Made by a program: the position numbers and the translations under genes
DNA from: Imperialibacter roseus
GTDB lineage: Bacteria > Bacteroidota > Bacteroidia > Cytophagales > Cyclobacteriaceae
NCBI RefSeq assembly: GCF_032999765.1
Contig: NZ_CP136051.1
Location: 5,288,501 to 5,352,500, forward strand
DNA length: 64,000 nt
Direction: 5' to 3'
In this document: positions 1 to 8,947 of the stretch, in pieces
How the letters are laid out: every line of letters begins with the position of its first letter
How positions within the stretch are numbered: the stretch's first letter is position 1
The notes under the pieces: generated by a model
Told to the model about the DNA's origin: nothing
Seen by the model: the letters and a program-made list of their open reading frames with translations, nothing else
Databases searched by the model: none

Positions 1-2240
1 TTTCCGTCTTTGATGAAATAACCAAATCTGGAGCCGCTCAAGCCAAGCTGCAGTGTCTGGGCGACGTCCCGAATCGATACATTCAAACTACGGGCCTTGT
101 CACGATCTATTTCTATGTTGATCTCTGGCTTGGTAAACTTCAAGTCAAGGTCAACGAAATTAAAATGCTCGTCGGCACTTGCCGCATCCACAAAGGCTGG
201 CAGCACTTCTTTCAATTTTTCAATGGTAGTTGCCTGTATTACGTATTGCACAGGTAGTCCCCCTCTTCTATTCCCTATCGACTGGCTTTGAGAAACAAAA
301 GAACGGGCCTCCGTCATTCTCATCACCAGAGGGCTAATGGCATCTACTACCTCTTGCTGCGATCTGGTTCGCTCCGACGGATCAACCATCATCACCCTCA
401 CATTTCCAGAATTCACGGAGCCCGATGATCCAAAGCTGGGGCTGGTCATGCTAATGAGTGCCTCTTTTTCCGGCACTGCCTCACTGATCAACGCAAGCAT
501 CTTATCAAGGTAGGCGTCCATGTACTCGAAGGTGGCACCCTCGGGCCCGGTGCTGTTGATCCTGAACTCACCTCTGTCTTCCATGGGAGATAGCTCGCTT
601 TGGATATTATTACCTAGCAGATAAATGCCTCCAAAAGAAAGAACAAGAACGACCAAAGCAAGCCATTTGCGGGCCATAAAGTTTTCGAGCGATTTGTTGT
701 AGCCCTCGTTCATCCAATCGAAAAAAGGTTCGGTTACACTGTACAACCACTGCTTCTTCTCTCTTTTCTTAAGAATTTTGGTAGAGAGCATTGGCGTAAG
801 TGTAAGGGCAACAAACGACGATATTATTACCGCTCCGGCCACGACGATCCCAAACTCCCTGAAGAGTCGGCCTGTGAGGCCATCGAGAAATACAACAGGC
901 ATGAACACTGCCACCAACGCCACGGTGGTGGAAATAACGGCGAAGAATATCTCCGTCGAGCCCTTAAGCCCGGCCTCCAGCGGCGACATCCCATCTTCTA
1001 TCTTAGTGTAAATATTTTCCAGCACCACAATCGTGTCATCCACCACGAGCCCTATCGACAGCACGATGCCCAGAAGTGTCAGTACGTTGATGGTGAAGCC
1101 CGCAAGGTACATGATGAAGAAAGTGCCTATCAGCGATATTGGGATGGTGGCAACAGGAATTAGCGTAGTTCGCCAATCACGCAGGAAGGCGAAAATAATC
1201 AACACCACCAGCACAAAAGCCATGAAAATAGTCTCCTGCACCTCTGTGATCGATTTCCTCACATACTCTGTGACGTCGAAGCCTATCCCGAGTTCAATAT
1301 CGGCGGGGAGATCCTTCTTGATAAACTCCAGCCTTCTGTAAAACTCGTCTACAATCTCTATGATATTAGTTCCGGGCTGCGCCTGAAGCACAACGCCAAC
1401 CATGGGTACTCCGTCTCTTTTGAGTATGGTTCGGTTGTTTTCTGGTCCCAGTTCAGCTCTCCCAACATCCTGAAAACGCACAACATTGTTGTCATCCTCT
1501 TTGACGATAAGCTGGTTGAATTCTTCCGGTGTGGAAATCCTGCCCATGGTTCTCACGGTGAGTTCCATGTTTGTGCCTTCTACCAGCCCCGAAGGAAGTT
1601 CGACGTTGTCCCGTGTGACCGCATTCAAGACCTCCAATGGCGTGAGCGAATAGGCCGCCAGCTTGGCGGGATCCATCCAAAGTCTCATGGAATAGCGACG
1701 CTCGCCCCAAATCTGGACGGCTGCCACTCCTTTTATAGTCTGAAGTCGCTCCTTAAAAATATTCTCTGCTACATCGGAAAGGCCAAGGAGTGTTCTTTTG
1801 TCACTTTTTACATTCAAAAAAACCAATGGCATGGCATCAGCGTCCGCTTTTCTCACCGACGGCGGATCACAGTCGGGCGGGAGGTTTCTGGTGGCTCTCG
1901 ACACCCGATCTCTAACATCGTTGGCGGCTGCTTCCAGGTCAATTTCCAGGTCAAACTCAACCCTGATAGAGCTGGCTCCATCTCTACTGGTAGACGTAAG
2001 ACTTTTGATGCCGGCAATTCCATTGATCGATTCTTCCAATGGCTCGGTAATCTGCGACTCTATGATGCTCGCATTGGCGCCGGTGTAAGAGGTGCTTACC
2101 GAGATAATAGGTGGGTCAACACTAGGATACTCTCTGATCCCCAGAAAGTTGAATCCTATGATGCCAAAAATGATGATAATGATGGACATTACCACCGCCA
2201 GCACGGGTCTGTTAATACTGATGTTGGATAGACCTGCCAT
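1..2240 (-). CDS. RND efflux transporter permease subunit (partial, C-terminus beyond window)
   Basis: Inner-membrane proton-driven pump of the AcrB/HAE1 type, expected to work with the adaptor encoded just upstream and an outer-membrane channel that is not in view. About 746 residues are visible from an ATG at 2240; full-length relatives are near 1050, so roughly 300 residues lie outside the window. The first membrane helix follows an N-terminal NISINRP motif. The TM4 proton-relay pair is present in GLVVDDTIVVLENIY (D401, D402 by my count). The start codon is 12 bases after the stop of the adaptor gene, so the two are one operon. The substrate cannot be told from sequence. Identification of the family is secure. 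Confidence 0.95.
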   Translation of the reverse strand, partial: MAGLSNISINRPVLAVVMSIIIIIFGIIGFNFLGIREYPSVDPPIISVSTSYTGANASIIESQITEPLEESINGIAGIKSLTSTSRDGASSIRVEFDLEIDLEAAANDVRDRVSRATRNLPPDCDPPSVRKADADAMPLVFLNVKSDKRTLLGLSDVAENIFKERLQTIKGVAAVQIWGERRYSMRLWMDPAKLAAYSLTPLEVLNAVTRDNVELPSGLVEGTNMELTVRTMGRISTPEEFNQLIVKEDDNNVVRFQDVGRAELGPENNRTILKRDGVPMVGVVLQAQPGTNIIEIVDEFYRRLEFIKKDLPADIELGIGFDVTEYVRKSITEVQETIFMAFVLVVLIIFAFLRDWRTTLIPVATIPISLIGTFFIMYLAGFTINVLTLLGIVLSIGLVVDDTIVVLENIYTKIEDGMSPLEAGLKGSTEIFFAVISTTVALVAVFMPVVFLDGLTGRLFREFGIVVAGAVIISSFVALTLTPMLSTKILKKREKKQWLYSVTEPFFDWMNEGYNKSLENFMARKWLALVVLVLSFGGIYLLGNNIQSELSPMEDRGEFRINSTGPEGATFEYMDAYLDKMLALISEAVPEKEALISMTSPSFGSSGSVNSGNVRVMMVDPSERTRSQQEVVDAISPLVMRMTEARSFVSQSQSIGNRRGGLPVQYVIQATTIEKLKEVLPAFVDAASADEHFNFVDLDLKFTKPEINIEIDRDKARSLNVSIRDVAQTLQLGLSGSRFGYFIKDG

Positions 2241-2252
2241 AGTTTTAATGTT

Positions 2253-3326
2253 TTAGTTAAAATCGGTGATCTCCACCACTGAATTCGGGCGGATTTGCAG
2301 CAAACCTGAAGTGATCACAGTGTCGCCTTCCTTAATGCCCTCAATTATTTCTATGCTGTTAGCAGTACGTATACCAATGGTAACTGGCTGCTCAACCACC
2401 TTTCCTCCTCTTTCAAGGAACACCTTATGCCCAGCAAGGTCATTCACGACCGCTATAGACGGCACCATTAACGCATTGTCTTTGTGGTTCAATACTACCT
2501 CCACCCTTGTAAACAACCCGGGAAACAGTTCTCCTTTGGAGTTGTCGCTGGTTGCCCTGATCCTCATGGTTCTGGTAGCCTGGTCAATTTGTGGCTCAAC
2601 AGCGTAAACCGTACCCTGATATGTCTTCTCAGAAGCGTCGGTTGTGAAGAAAATGGGGTCGCCGTCATTTATCACTGTTCCATACTTTCCGGGAATGGAG
2701 AACTCTACCTTGATAGGGTTGATGTTTATTAAACTTGCAATTCGGGAACTTGAGTTGATGAAAGCTCCATCGCTAATGTACCTCAAGCCAATGGTACCAT
2801 TGAAAGGTGCCCTGATCTTGCTTTTTGCAATTTGAGCTTCCAATACTTTTATGTCGGCGGAGGCGGTATTTAACTCTGTCAATGCCACGTCATATTCCTC
2901 CTGACTAATCGCTTCCTTTTCAAGCAGCTGACGCTGGCGATATTCGCTGGTCTCTCTCAGCTTCTTCGAGAATTTCAACTTCTCCAACTGGGCCTCCTGG
3001 TCTTCGGTATTTAAGGTCAGCAGCAGGTCTCCCTTTTTTACCCGGGATCCCTCTTTGAAATAAATTTTTTGCACTACACCCGACACCTCAGAGGCAATCT
3101 CAACGGCCTCGTTAGCAATAAGCGCACCTGTAATAATCAGTTTGTCATCAAGCGGCTCTGGCTTGATGATGGTGGCTGTAACTGGCAGGGATCCTCCTGA
3201 AGATCGTGTCTCAGCCTGAGCGACCTCCTCTCCCTTTGAAATAAAATGAAACTTGCGGTCGGCCAGGTAGACTAAAACAACCAATACCATTACATAAAAT
3301 AGTACCCTTCTTACAGTTTTCTTCAT
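2253..3326 (-). CDS. RND efflux periplasmic adaptor (membrane fusion protein, HlyD family)
   Basis: 357 residues. It links the inner-membrane RND pump to the outer-membrane channel. An N-terminal membrane anchor (about residues 8-22) is followed by a lipoyl-like half-motif (EIASEVSGVVQKIYFKEGS), a short alpha-helical hairpin (about 105-150), the second lipoyl half (KSKIRAPFNGTIGLRY) and beta-barrel and membrane-proximal domains with the usual ending ITSGLLQIRPNSVVEI. It is the first gene of the operon, 12 bp before the permease gene. No regulator gene lies directly upstream, but an imperfect hairpin sits 12 bp before the ATG (3338-3367) and could be an operator. Family assignment is firm; substrate unknown. 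Confidence 0.94.
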   Translation of the reverse strand: MKKTVRRVLFYVMVLVVLVYLADRKFHFISKGEEVAQAETRSSGGSLPVTATIIKPEPLDDKLIITGALIANEAVEIASEVSGVVQKIYFKEGSRVKKGDLLLTLNTEDQEAQLEKLKFSKKLRETSEYRQRQLLEKEAISQEEYDVALTELNTASADIKVLEAQIAKSKIRAPFNGTIGLRYISDGAFINSSSRIASLININPIKVEFSIPGKYGTVINDGDPIFFTTDASEKTYQGTVYAVEPQIDQATRTMRIRATSDNSKGELFPGLFTRVEVVLNHKDNALMVPSIAVVNDLAGHKVFLERGGKVVEQPVTIGIRTANSIEIIEGIKEGDTVITSGLLQIRPNSVVEITDFN

Positions 3327-3337
3327 ACGTTTGGTTG

Positions 3338-3367
3338 ATAGAATGATCCGTTAGGGCGGATTTCTAT
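3338..3367 (-). promoter_or_regulatory. Inverted repeat in the leader of the RND operon
   Basis: ATAGAA-tg-ATCCG-(6 nt)-CGGAT-TTCTAT: two nested arms, both perfectly complementary, interrupted by a 2-nt bulge. It sits 12 bp upstream of the adaptor ATG. It may be a repressor operator (TetR-type sites have this size) or an mRNA leader hairpin. Read on the plus strand it is followed by a T-run, but no plus-strand gene precedes it, so a terminator role is unlikely. The rest of the 3327-3677 gap holds only the TonB-receptor terminator. Confidence 0.4.
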
Positions 3368-3626
3368 TTTTTCGGAAATGACAAAATTACACCCAAAAAA
3401 CGGGGTGCATTACAATTTGTTCATTGTTTGTGGCAAACGGGTTGAAGGGTAAATAAATGGCTTTAAAGCGTAACTAAATTGTAACCGCTTATGGATGGCC
3501 CCTTGAAAAGTGGAAAGGTCTGTTTGCCTCTTCGAGAAACATGCAAAACTGAGTTGAGTAGAACGGTTACTGACAAACTCAAAGAAATCTCTTTTGGCCA
3601 CTCCATTTTTCAACAGCCGTGAAGAC

Positions 3627-3657
3627 AAAAAAAGAGGCTCTGGCGAGCCTCTTTTCT
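3627..3657 (-). terminator. Rho-independent terminator of the TonB-dependent receptor gene
   Basis: Perfect 11-bp stem AAAAGAGGCTC / GAGCCTCTTTT with a 4-nt loop (3630-3655), about 22 bp after the receptor's stop codon. On the minus strand it is followed by a run of T. It separates the receptor gene from the RND operon downstream. Confidence 0.92.
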
Positions 3658-3677
3658 GTATCAAATTATGAAGTAAA

Positions 3678-6600
3678 TTATTTGAAAATATATCTAACAC
3701 CAACCTGCATCTGCCAAATCGAGCTTTGAGCTCCATCGACATCATAGTTCCATGGCTCATAATCTTTCCCCTTACGGTAAGTGAATTGAGGAGTGGTGTT
3801 GTCGGCATTAAACCTCTCAAACCTTAGAATTTCAGCACTTTGGAAATTTCCCCCTTCAATTACCGTCCATCTCTTACCCCAGTCCTTGTTAAGCAGGTTA
3901 GTAAGGTTAAAGATATCAAGAGAAATTTGCAATGTATTGCGCTTACCTGACGCAGTCTGAATATAGAAATCCTGTAGGAATCTGAAATCCAGCACCCCTT
4001 CGAACGGAGACCTGCTTTGGTTTCTGTCAGCATACTCGCCTCTGTGGTCGCTTAGATACTTATCGGATTTGATAAAAGCGTCAAGATCGCTCCACTGCTG
4101 AGCTGCAGTTACAGTTGTGCCTCCCGAAGTATAGTCAACAAGGTTGATATCACTTTGAGTAGCTGGGATATAAATCAAACTTCTCTCACGAGAGTCTTCA
4201 TTGGTAAGGCTACCACCATCATCGTAAATGTAAGAATAAACCCTTCCAGACTGGCCATTGTAGAACAATGAGATTTGAGAAGCGCCGAATCCAAAGTATT
4301 CTTTTCTGTAAGATACCTGAGCTATTACCCTTGAGCCCATGGAGAAATCAGATCTCATGGCCTCGTCGAATGTGTTACGGCCGTTTACAGAATGAAGACC
4401 TCTCCATTGCGAAGAGTTCTGAGAAGATGTCCCGTCGTACACAGAGAACGCATCGTTGTAAGTGTAAGACAAGGTAGTGGTAAACCCATTAGAGAATGGC
4501 TTAGTAACGCTGGCAGCCAAGTTATAAGTATATCCTTTGTTGGTGTTGCTTCCAAGGTATATGCCAGTATAGGTACCATCAATGGGATCTCTTCTGTTAT
4601 AAATAAATCTGTTGTCAGGAGTCCCGGTCAACCGTGTTGTAGAAGGTTTGATCTCAAGGTTTTCGTAGAAGACATTGTTAAGAAACTTAGAGAACAGCGC
4701 TTCAAATGAACCAACCATTCCCCAAGGAAGCTTTTGGTCAATACCCACGTTAACTTTGAACACCTGGGGAAGTTTGAAGTCCGACGCAAAAAGGTCGATC
4801 TGACCTGAAGGAGACCCCTGCCCAGGAGCAACATTACGAGGTTGTTCATCCCAATTTGGATTGAAAGGCACATTGAAGCCTCTGTCGCCTCCAACTGTCA
4901 AGCCATTATTGTTGTAAGCGCCACCTGGCCATACCAAAGGAATGCGGCTGTTGAAGATACCAGCTCCACCCCTAATTTGAGTTGACTTGTCTCCAGTAAC
5001 ATCATAATTGAAACCAAAGCGTGGAGCGAACAACACTGAAGCCCCAATAAACTCACCAGTTTTTGCGCCTTTCAAATCATACCCTTGCGCCTCAATTAAA
5101 CCTACAGTAGAAGTATTAAATGCACTATTCTCCAAAGTGTTGTCATTAAATATAGGCACATCAACTCTTAGTCCCAGCGTCAATTTCAGCCTATCGCTGG
5201 CCTGGAATTCATCTTGGGCATAAAAGCCAAGTTGCATTCCTTTGAACTCAGCGGCACCAGCAGATCCGTCGCCAACAACATCATCAACCAATGAATAGCT
5301 GACGTCAAACTGCCTTGCGTTCAAATCATTCATAAAACCTGAAAGGCTATCGTATTGATACGCCCCGAAAGCCTGGCGAACGAATAGGTTATAAGTCTTG
5401 TAGAATTCGTTGTGTGTGCCAATTGTGAAAGTGTGCTTTCCTTTGAAGATTTGGAAGTTGTCTGTCACAGTAATTACATCTTGCTTCAACTGATTGGCTG
5501 TAGAGAATTGCTCGCTACCAAACTGGATAAACCCTGCTCCATCTCTTATGCCTACATAAGGGAACGGATCACCTGAGGGGTCTCTATCGTCGTTAACGAA
5601 AGTGGCACCAATAGTCAGGTGATTTGACATGTTTCCTCCAAAATTACTTTTCAGCTCCAGTGCTGAGGAGTTGGTGGTTGACGGGAAAAACACAGAGCCG
5701 TTTTGGAAGTTTATAGTCGTGGCATTTGACTGGTTTGCTTGCAAATTATCGGCCTGAACGTAAGAATGCCTCACAGAAAGCTTATGGTTCTTACTCAAGT
5801 TCCAATCAATTTTAGCAAGGATTTTGTTGCCATTAAGCGTTGCAGCATTGTTGGTGTAAGTGCCTGGATCATAGCCGTAGTCATTCTTGAGCTTGTTTAC
5901 AAGCGCTTGAATATCAGCAGAGGATGCGTCCCCGCTATAAGTTCCAATAATTGGCCTTGGCGTTTCGTCTCTTTGCAGTTCGGCATTTGCAAAAAAGAAT
6001 ATTTTATTCTTGACGATTGGGCCGCCTACACGGAATCCCATAGTCTTAGCTGAAAAATCATCAAGTTTTTCTCTTTCGGCAGATTCGTCCTTAGTGGGTA
6101 TCTTTCCAGCAAAGTTTTGGTTTCTGAAGAAATAGTAAGCCGACCCCTCAAACTCGTTGGTTCCGCTTCTGGTGACCGCATTTATCGATCCCCCAGCAAA
6201 GCCTGACTGTGTAACATCGAATGGTGCCACCGATACCTGAAACTGCTCAATGGCATCTATTGAAATGGGAGAAACACCTGTTTGGCCTCCGTTGGTACCA
6301 CTTGAAGCAAGACCAAATACATCATTGTTCACAGCACCATCTATGTAGATAGCATTGTAGCGATTATTCATTCCTGCAATCTCGATTGCATCACCCTGGG
6401 TATTAACCAGCGGATTGAGTCTTGTGAAATCCACAAGAGATCTGGAAACTGTAGGCAATTCATTTATCGACTCCTCATCAATAATCGTCGACTGGCCTGT
6501 TTTGTTGCCGTCGAACACATCATTGGCACTGGCGATGATCTCCACGCCTTCGAGTTGCGTGCTTTCTTCCTCCAAAACCGCCTTGATTCTGAAAGTTTGT

Positions 6601-6902
6601 CCCAGCGTAAGGAATACGCCAGACTGCTGGTAGGGCTTGTAGCCTACAAATGAAATGGTCACGGTGTAAGGTCCGCCTACCTGCATTCCAGAAATACGGA
6701 AGTAGCCTTCCACATCTGAAACATTACCATACTGCGATCCAGTAGGTGTATGCACAGCAAGAACAGTAGCACCCGGCAGGGCACTTCCATTTGCATCTAC
6801 TACCTGCCCGTTAAGTGCAGAAGTGGTGGTGCCTTGCCCAAATACCGTCGAAAACGAAGCCGTAATCAACAGTGTAAGAGCCAATTGTAAAATTCGCCTC
6901 AT
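3678..6902 (-). CDS. TonB-dependent receptor with N-terminal carboxypeptidase-regulatory-like domain
   Basis: 1074-residue outer-membrane protein of the Oar-like/CarboxypepD-regulatory TonB receptor group. A signal peptide (about residues 1-22, ending TVFGQ) is followed by a beta-sandwich domain with the standard motif GQVVDANGSALPGATV and ISFVGYKPY (about 32-100), a plug domain (about 110-250; DEESINELPTVSRSLVDFTR) and a large beta barrel ending in an aromatic-rich strand (WQMQVGVRYIFK), as expected for BamA-dependent insertion. The ligand is not evident. No SusD partner gene is adjacent, so it is not a canonical SusCD polysaccharide pair. It is transcribed alone: own terminator at 3627-3657, and a candidate -7 element at 6954-6961. 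Confidence 0.93.
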   Translation of the reverse strand: MRRILQLALTLLITASFSTVFGQGTTTSALNGQVVDANGSALPGATVLAVHTPTGSQYGNVSDVEGYFRISGMQVGGPYTVTISFVGYKPYQQSGVFLTLGQTFRIKAVLEEESTQLEGVEIIASANDVFDGNKTGQSTIIDEESINELPTVSRSLVDFTRLNPLVNTQGDAIEIAGMNNRYNAIYIDGAVNNDVFGLASSGTNGGQTGVSPISIDAIEQFQVSVAPFDVTQSGFAGGSINAVTRSGTNEFEGSAYYFFRNQNFAGKIPTKDESAEREKLDDFSAKTMGFRVGGPIVKNKIFFFANAELQRDETPRPIIGTYSGDASSADIQALVNKLKNDYGYDPGTYTNNAATLNGNKILAKIDWNLSKNHKLSVRHSYVQADNLQANQSNATTINFQNGSVFFPSTTNSSALELKSNFGGNMSNHLTIGATFVNDDRDPSGDPFPYVGIRDGAGFIQFGSEQFSTANQLKQDVITVTDNFQIFKGKHTFTIGTHNEFYKTYNLFVRQAFGAYQYDSLSGFMNDLNARQFDVSYSLVDDVVGDGSAGAAEFKGMQLGFYAQDEFQASDRLKLTLGLRVDVPIFNDNTLENSAFNTSTVGLIEAQGYDLKGAKTGEFIGASVLFAPRFGFNYDVTGDKSTQIRGGAGIFNSRIPLVWPGGAYNNNGLTVGGDRGFNVPFNPNWDEQPRNVAPGQGSPSGQIDLFASDFKLPQVFKVNVGIDQKLPWGMVGSFEALFSKFLNNVFYENLEIKPSTTRLTGTPDNRFIYNRRDPIDGTYTGIYLGSNTNKGYTYNLAASVTKPFSNGFTTTLSYTYNDAFSVYDGTSSQNSSQWRGLHSVNGRNTFDEAMRSDFSMGSRVIAQVSYRKEYFGFGASQISLFYNGQSGRVYSYIYDDGGSLTNEDSRERSLIYIPATQSDINLVDYTSGGTTVTAAQQWSDLDAFIKSDKYLSDHRGEYADRNQSRSPFEGVLDFRFLQDFYIQTASGKRNTLQISLDIFNLTNLLNKDWGKRWTVIEGGNFQSAEILRFERFNADNTTPQFTYRKGKDYEPWNYDVDGAQSSIWQMQVGVRYIFK

Positions 6903-6953
6903 AATTTGTTTTTTTGGTTGTTAAATAAATTTTACGGTCGATAAAATATGGTG

Positions 6954-6961
6954 CAAAGCTA
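6954..6961 (-). promoter_or_regulatory. Candidate -7 promoter element of the TonB receptor gene
   Basis: On the minus strand TAGCTTTG matches the Bacteroidota -7 consensus TAnnTTTG, about 50 bp upstream of the ATG at 6902. I could not find a convincing -33 TTTG at the right distance, so support is from one element only. Confidence 0.4.
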
Positions 6962-7367
6962 AAGGATACTTGTTTTCAGACCAGCATGAAAAGGTTAACT
7001 TTTCGATATGAATGAAATTAAATTTTAACGAAAGATTAATTCCAAAACGCCTTGTTAAACAATGCTTTAGATTCCAATTATTCTTTTGATCAGATCAGTT
7101 TCTTTAATATAAAAACCTGCTATAAAGTGGTGTTGCCAAAGATAAATTGACCCGAACCCTCTGGCCGGTCAACTTAAGTCAAGAATTTCTACATTCACGG
7201 CGCATAGCCAGACCGCTATTGCCGACTGAAAAATTAAGGGGATGTTAATTAATTGTTAAGATAAGGTGCGGAAAATAAAATAGCAAAACAGTCAGGAACC
7301 GTTTTAGCGTTATCCATTTTTTCGTGTTCTAATTCTACTTTTTTGGTGCAGTAAAAATTCAAAAGCT
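6962..7367. other. Divergent intergenic region, no gene seen
   Basis: About 400 bp of AT-rich sequence between the receptor gene (-) and the orphan gene at 7383 (+). I see no credible short reading frame and no strong hairpin. It presumably carries upstream control sequences for both genes. Confidence 0.5.
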
Positions 7368-7375
7368 TATATTTG
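7368..7375 (+). promoter_or_regulatory. Candidate -7 element 7 bp before an ATG (possible leaderless transcript)
   Basis: TATATTTG is a perfect match to TAnnTTTG, with a TTTG at 7342-7345 (22-bp spacer) as a possible -33 element. The ATG at 7383 begins only 7 bases after it, so transcription could begin at or within a few bases of the start codon. Confidence 0.5.
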
Positions 7376-7382
7376 TGCCCAT

Positions 7383-7895
7383 ATGGAGTTGACAGATCAC
7401 CGCTTTTTCCCCTACGACAAAAACCTTATATTAAAGCAAGCCCAGGCCCATCTGGAAGCCGATCTTCTCACGGAGCTGATATCAATTTCAAAAAGTGCCT
7501 ATCAGCAGGTTTATAACCCGTTGGGGCTCAACGATGACACCTCGCTGCGTATTGAAAGCTACGAAAAAAATCAGCTCATCTATCTCCACACATTCTACAC
7601 TTCTCTATGTGGAATCTACAGGTACAAATTTGGCAACAACCAACTTGAGCTCATTTGGGATGGCAGCAGCCACTTCGAAAAGTATTCCAGAGAATGGACT
7701 GAGCGCTTTGTGATTTGGTGCACTGAATTTGGGCAAAACCCACAGTTTCTTAAAGCTGTGCTGGCCGCCACTGTTTTTTGCAAAAACAGGAGACAGGGGG
7801 AGCTTGCAGAAAACCGGCTGAGGGTGTTTTTAAATAGCCAATTTGAAGTGCGGGTGCACAAACTACGTGGCATAGTGCCCATGAAAGTAGCCTAG
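7383..7895 (+). CDS. Hypothetical protein, 170 residues
   Basis: I do not recognise this family. The product is soluble, with no signal peptide or membrane segment, and mixed alpha/beta in appearance: an N-terminal helical stretch, a probable beta hairpin around RIESYEKNQLIYLHTFYTSL and CGIYRYKFGNNQLELIWDG, then helices rich in aromatic residues (REWTERFVIWCTEFG) and a basic C-terminus. It stands alone, with a likely promoter very close to the ATG. Its TAG stop overlaps the TAG stop of the convergent acylphosphatase gene through a shared CTAG. Codon use looks like that of its neighbours, so I take it as a real gene. Function unknown. Confidence 0.7.
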   Translation: MELTDHRFFPYDKNLILKQAQAHLEADLLTELISISKSAYQQVYNPLGLNDDTSLRIESYEKNQLIYLHTFYTSLCGIYRYKFGNNQLELIWDGSSHFEKYSREWTERFVIWCTEFGQNPQFLKAVLAATVFCKNRRQGELAENRLRVFLNSQFEVRVHKLRGIVPMKVA

Positions 7896-8161
7896 TGCCG
7901 GATCAAAAATACGTTATGATGCTTCAAGTCAACCTCCGTGCGTTCTATACTGTCAACTTTGGCGTGCAGAGGCCCCTTTTTGCACCAGGCCATTAAATCA
8001 ATCAATTTGTCCTTGGTGCCTTCGGCTTCTATCAATACGCTTCCGTCCAACTCATTCTTCACCCATCCTTTCACGCCCAATTCGTCGGCCACGGTTTTAG
8101 TGCTGGCTCTGTAAAAGACACCCTGTACTTTGCCCACCACACGTATTTGATAACAGACCAT
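7892..8161 (-). CDS. acyP: Acylphosphatase
   Basis: 89 residues, the normal length. Hydrolyses the carboxyl-phosphate bond of acylphosphates such as acetyl phosphate or 1,3-bisphosphoglycerate in the cytoplasm. The signature GKVQGVFYRAST contains the phosphate-binding Arg18, and GWVKNELDGSV holds Asn36, which positions the catalytic water. The gene ends tail-to-tail with the orphan gene (shared CTAG), and starts about 85 bp after the stop of the deoC-like gene, probably in the same direction of transcription but not tightly coupled. Confidence 0.93.
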   Translation of the reverse strand: MVCYQIRVVGKVQGVFYRASTKTVADELGVKGWVKNELDGSVLIEAEGTKDKLIDLMAWCKKGPLHAKVDSIERTEVDLKHHNVFLIRH

Positions 8162-8245
8162 CTGACTATTGCCGGTTTAGGATTGAAAAATGAAAATTCC
8201 AATTCAAAAATCAAACAGCCTTATGCAAATAAATGAGAAGGAATT

Positions 8246-8908
8246 TCAGGAGGGGTTTGAAAGCTGGCTGACAATAGCCACCCCGGACGAAGTGCCAATC
8301 CGGTCGGCGCCTGCATTGATCAGCTCCAGCGTTTGAGCCAAAGTTTTGATACCGCCCGACGCCTTAATGCCCACATGCGATGGCAATATTTCTCTGAGTA
8401 GCTTGATATGCTCAGCCTTTGCCCCAGCGCCTGCAAAGCCGGTGCTGGTTTTAACATAGTCGGCGCCAGCATCTTTGGCAATAGTTGCAGCCTTCACTAT
8501 TTCCTCGTCGGTGAGGTAGGCCGTTTCAATGATCACCTTCAGTATGGCCTCTTGCTCATGAGCCAGCTTCGTCACTTTGGCCAAATCAATTTTGAACCAG
8601 GGGTGGTTCATTTTGAAAGCAGAAATGTTCATTACCATGTCTATTTCTGTGGCCCCGTCCCTCAACGCCAGCCTGGCCTCTTCGAGTTTAGTTTCAGTCA
8701 TCTGGTAGCCCAGCGGAAAGCCCACAACCGTTACGAGCTGAATATCGGCGGAGCCTATTTCCCGCTGCGCTCTTTTCACCCAAAAGGGCGGCACACATAC
8801 TCCACAGAAGCCATGGGTTTTTGCTTCCGACACCAATTGGTCAATGTCTTTGTCGGACAGTGTCGGGCGTAAAAGTGTATGCTCAATGCACCTGGCTATG
8901 TGCTGCAT
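8246..8908 (-). CDS. deoC: Deoxyribose-phosphate aldolase
   Basis: 220-residue class I aldolase that splits 2-deoxyribose 5-phosphate into glyceraldehyde 3-phosphate and acetaldehyde, in deoxynucleoside catabolism. The Schiff-base lysine is K153 in DYVKTSTGF; the second lysine is K182 in GIKASGGIK; the acid D90 is in TEIDMVMNISAFK. Length and motif order fit the bacterial DeoC family. No other deo gene (deoA, deoD, cdd) is nearby. The family is well supported. Confidence 0.95.
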   Translation of the reverse strand: MQHIARCIEHTLLRPTLSDKDIDQLVSEAKTHGFCGVCVPPFWVKRAQREIGSADIQLVTVVGFPLGYQMTETKLEEARLALRDGATEIDMVMNISAFKMNHPWFKIDLAKVTKLAHEQEAILKVIIETAYLTDEEIVKAATIAKDAGADYVKTSTGFAGAGAKAEHIKLLREILPSHVGIKASGGIKTLAQTLELINAGADRIGTSSGVAIVSQLSNPS

Positions 8909-8947
8909 GGGCTATCATCAGAACTGGAATATTTTAGAGCAATATAA

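Noticed and set aside
3410-3820. 136-codon frame overlapping the TonB receptor end and its terminator
   Set aside because: It runs through a clear terminator hairpin and the receptor's C-terminal strand in another frame.
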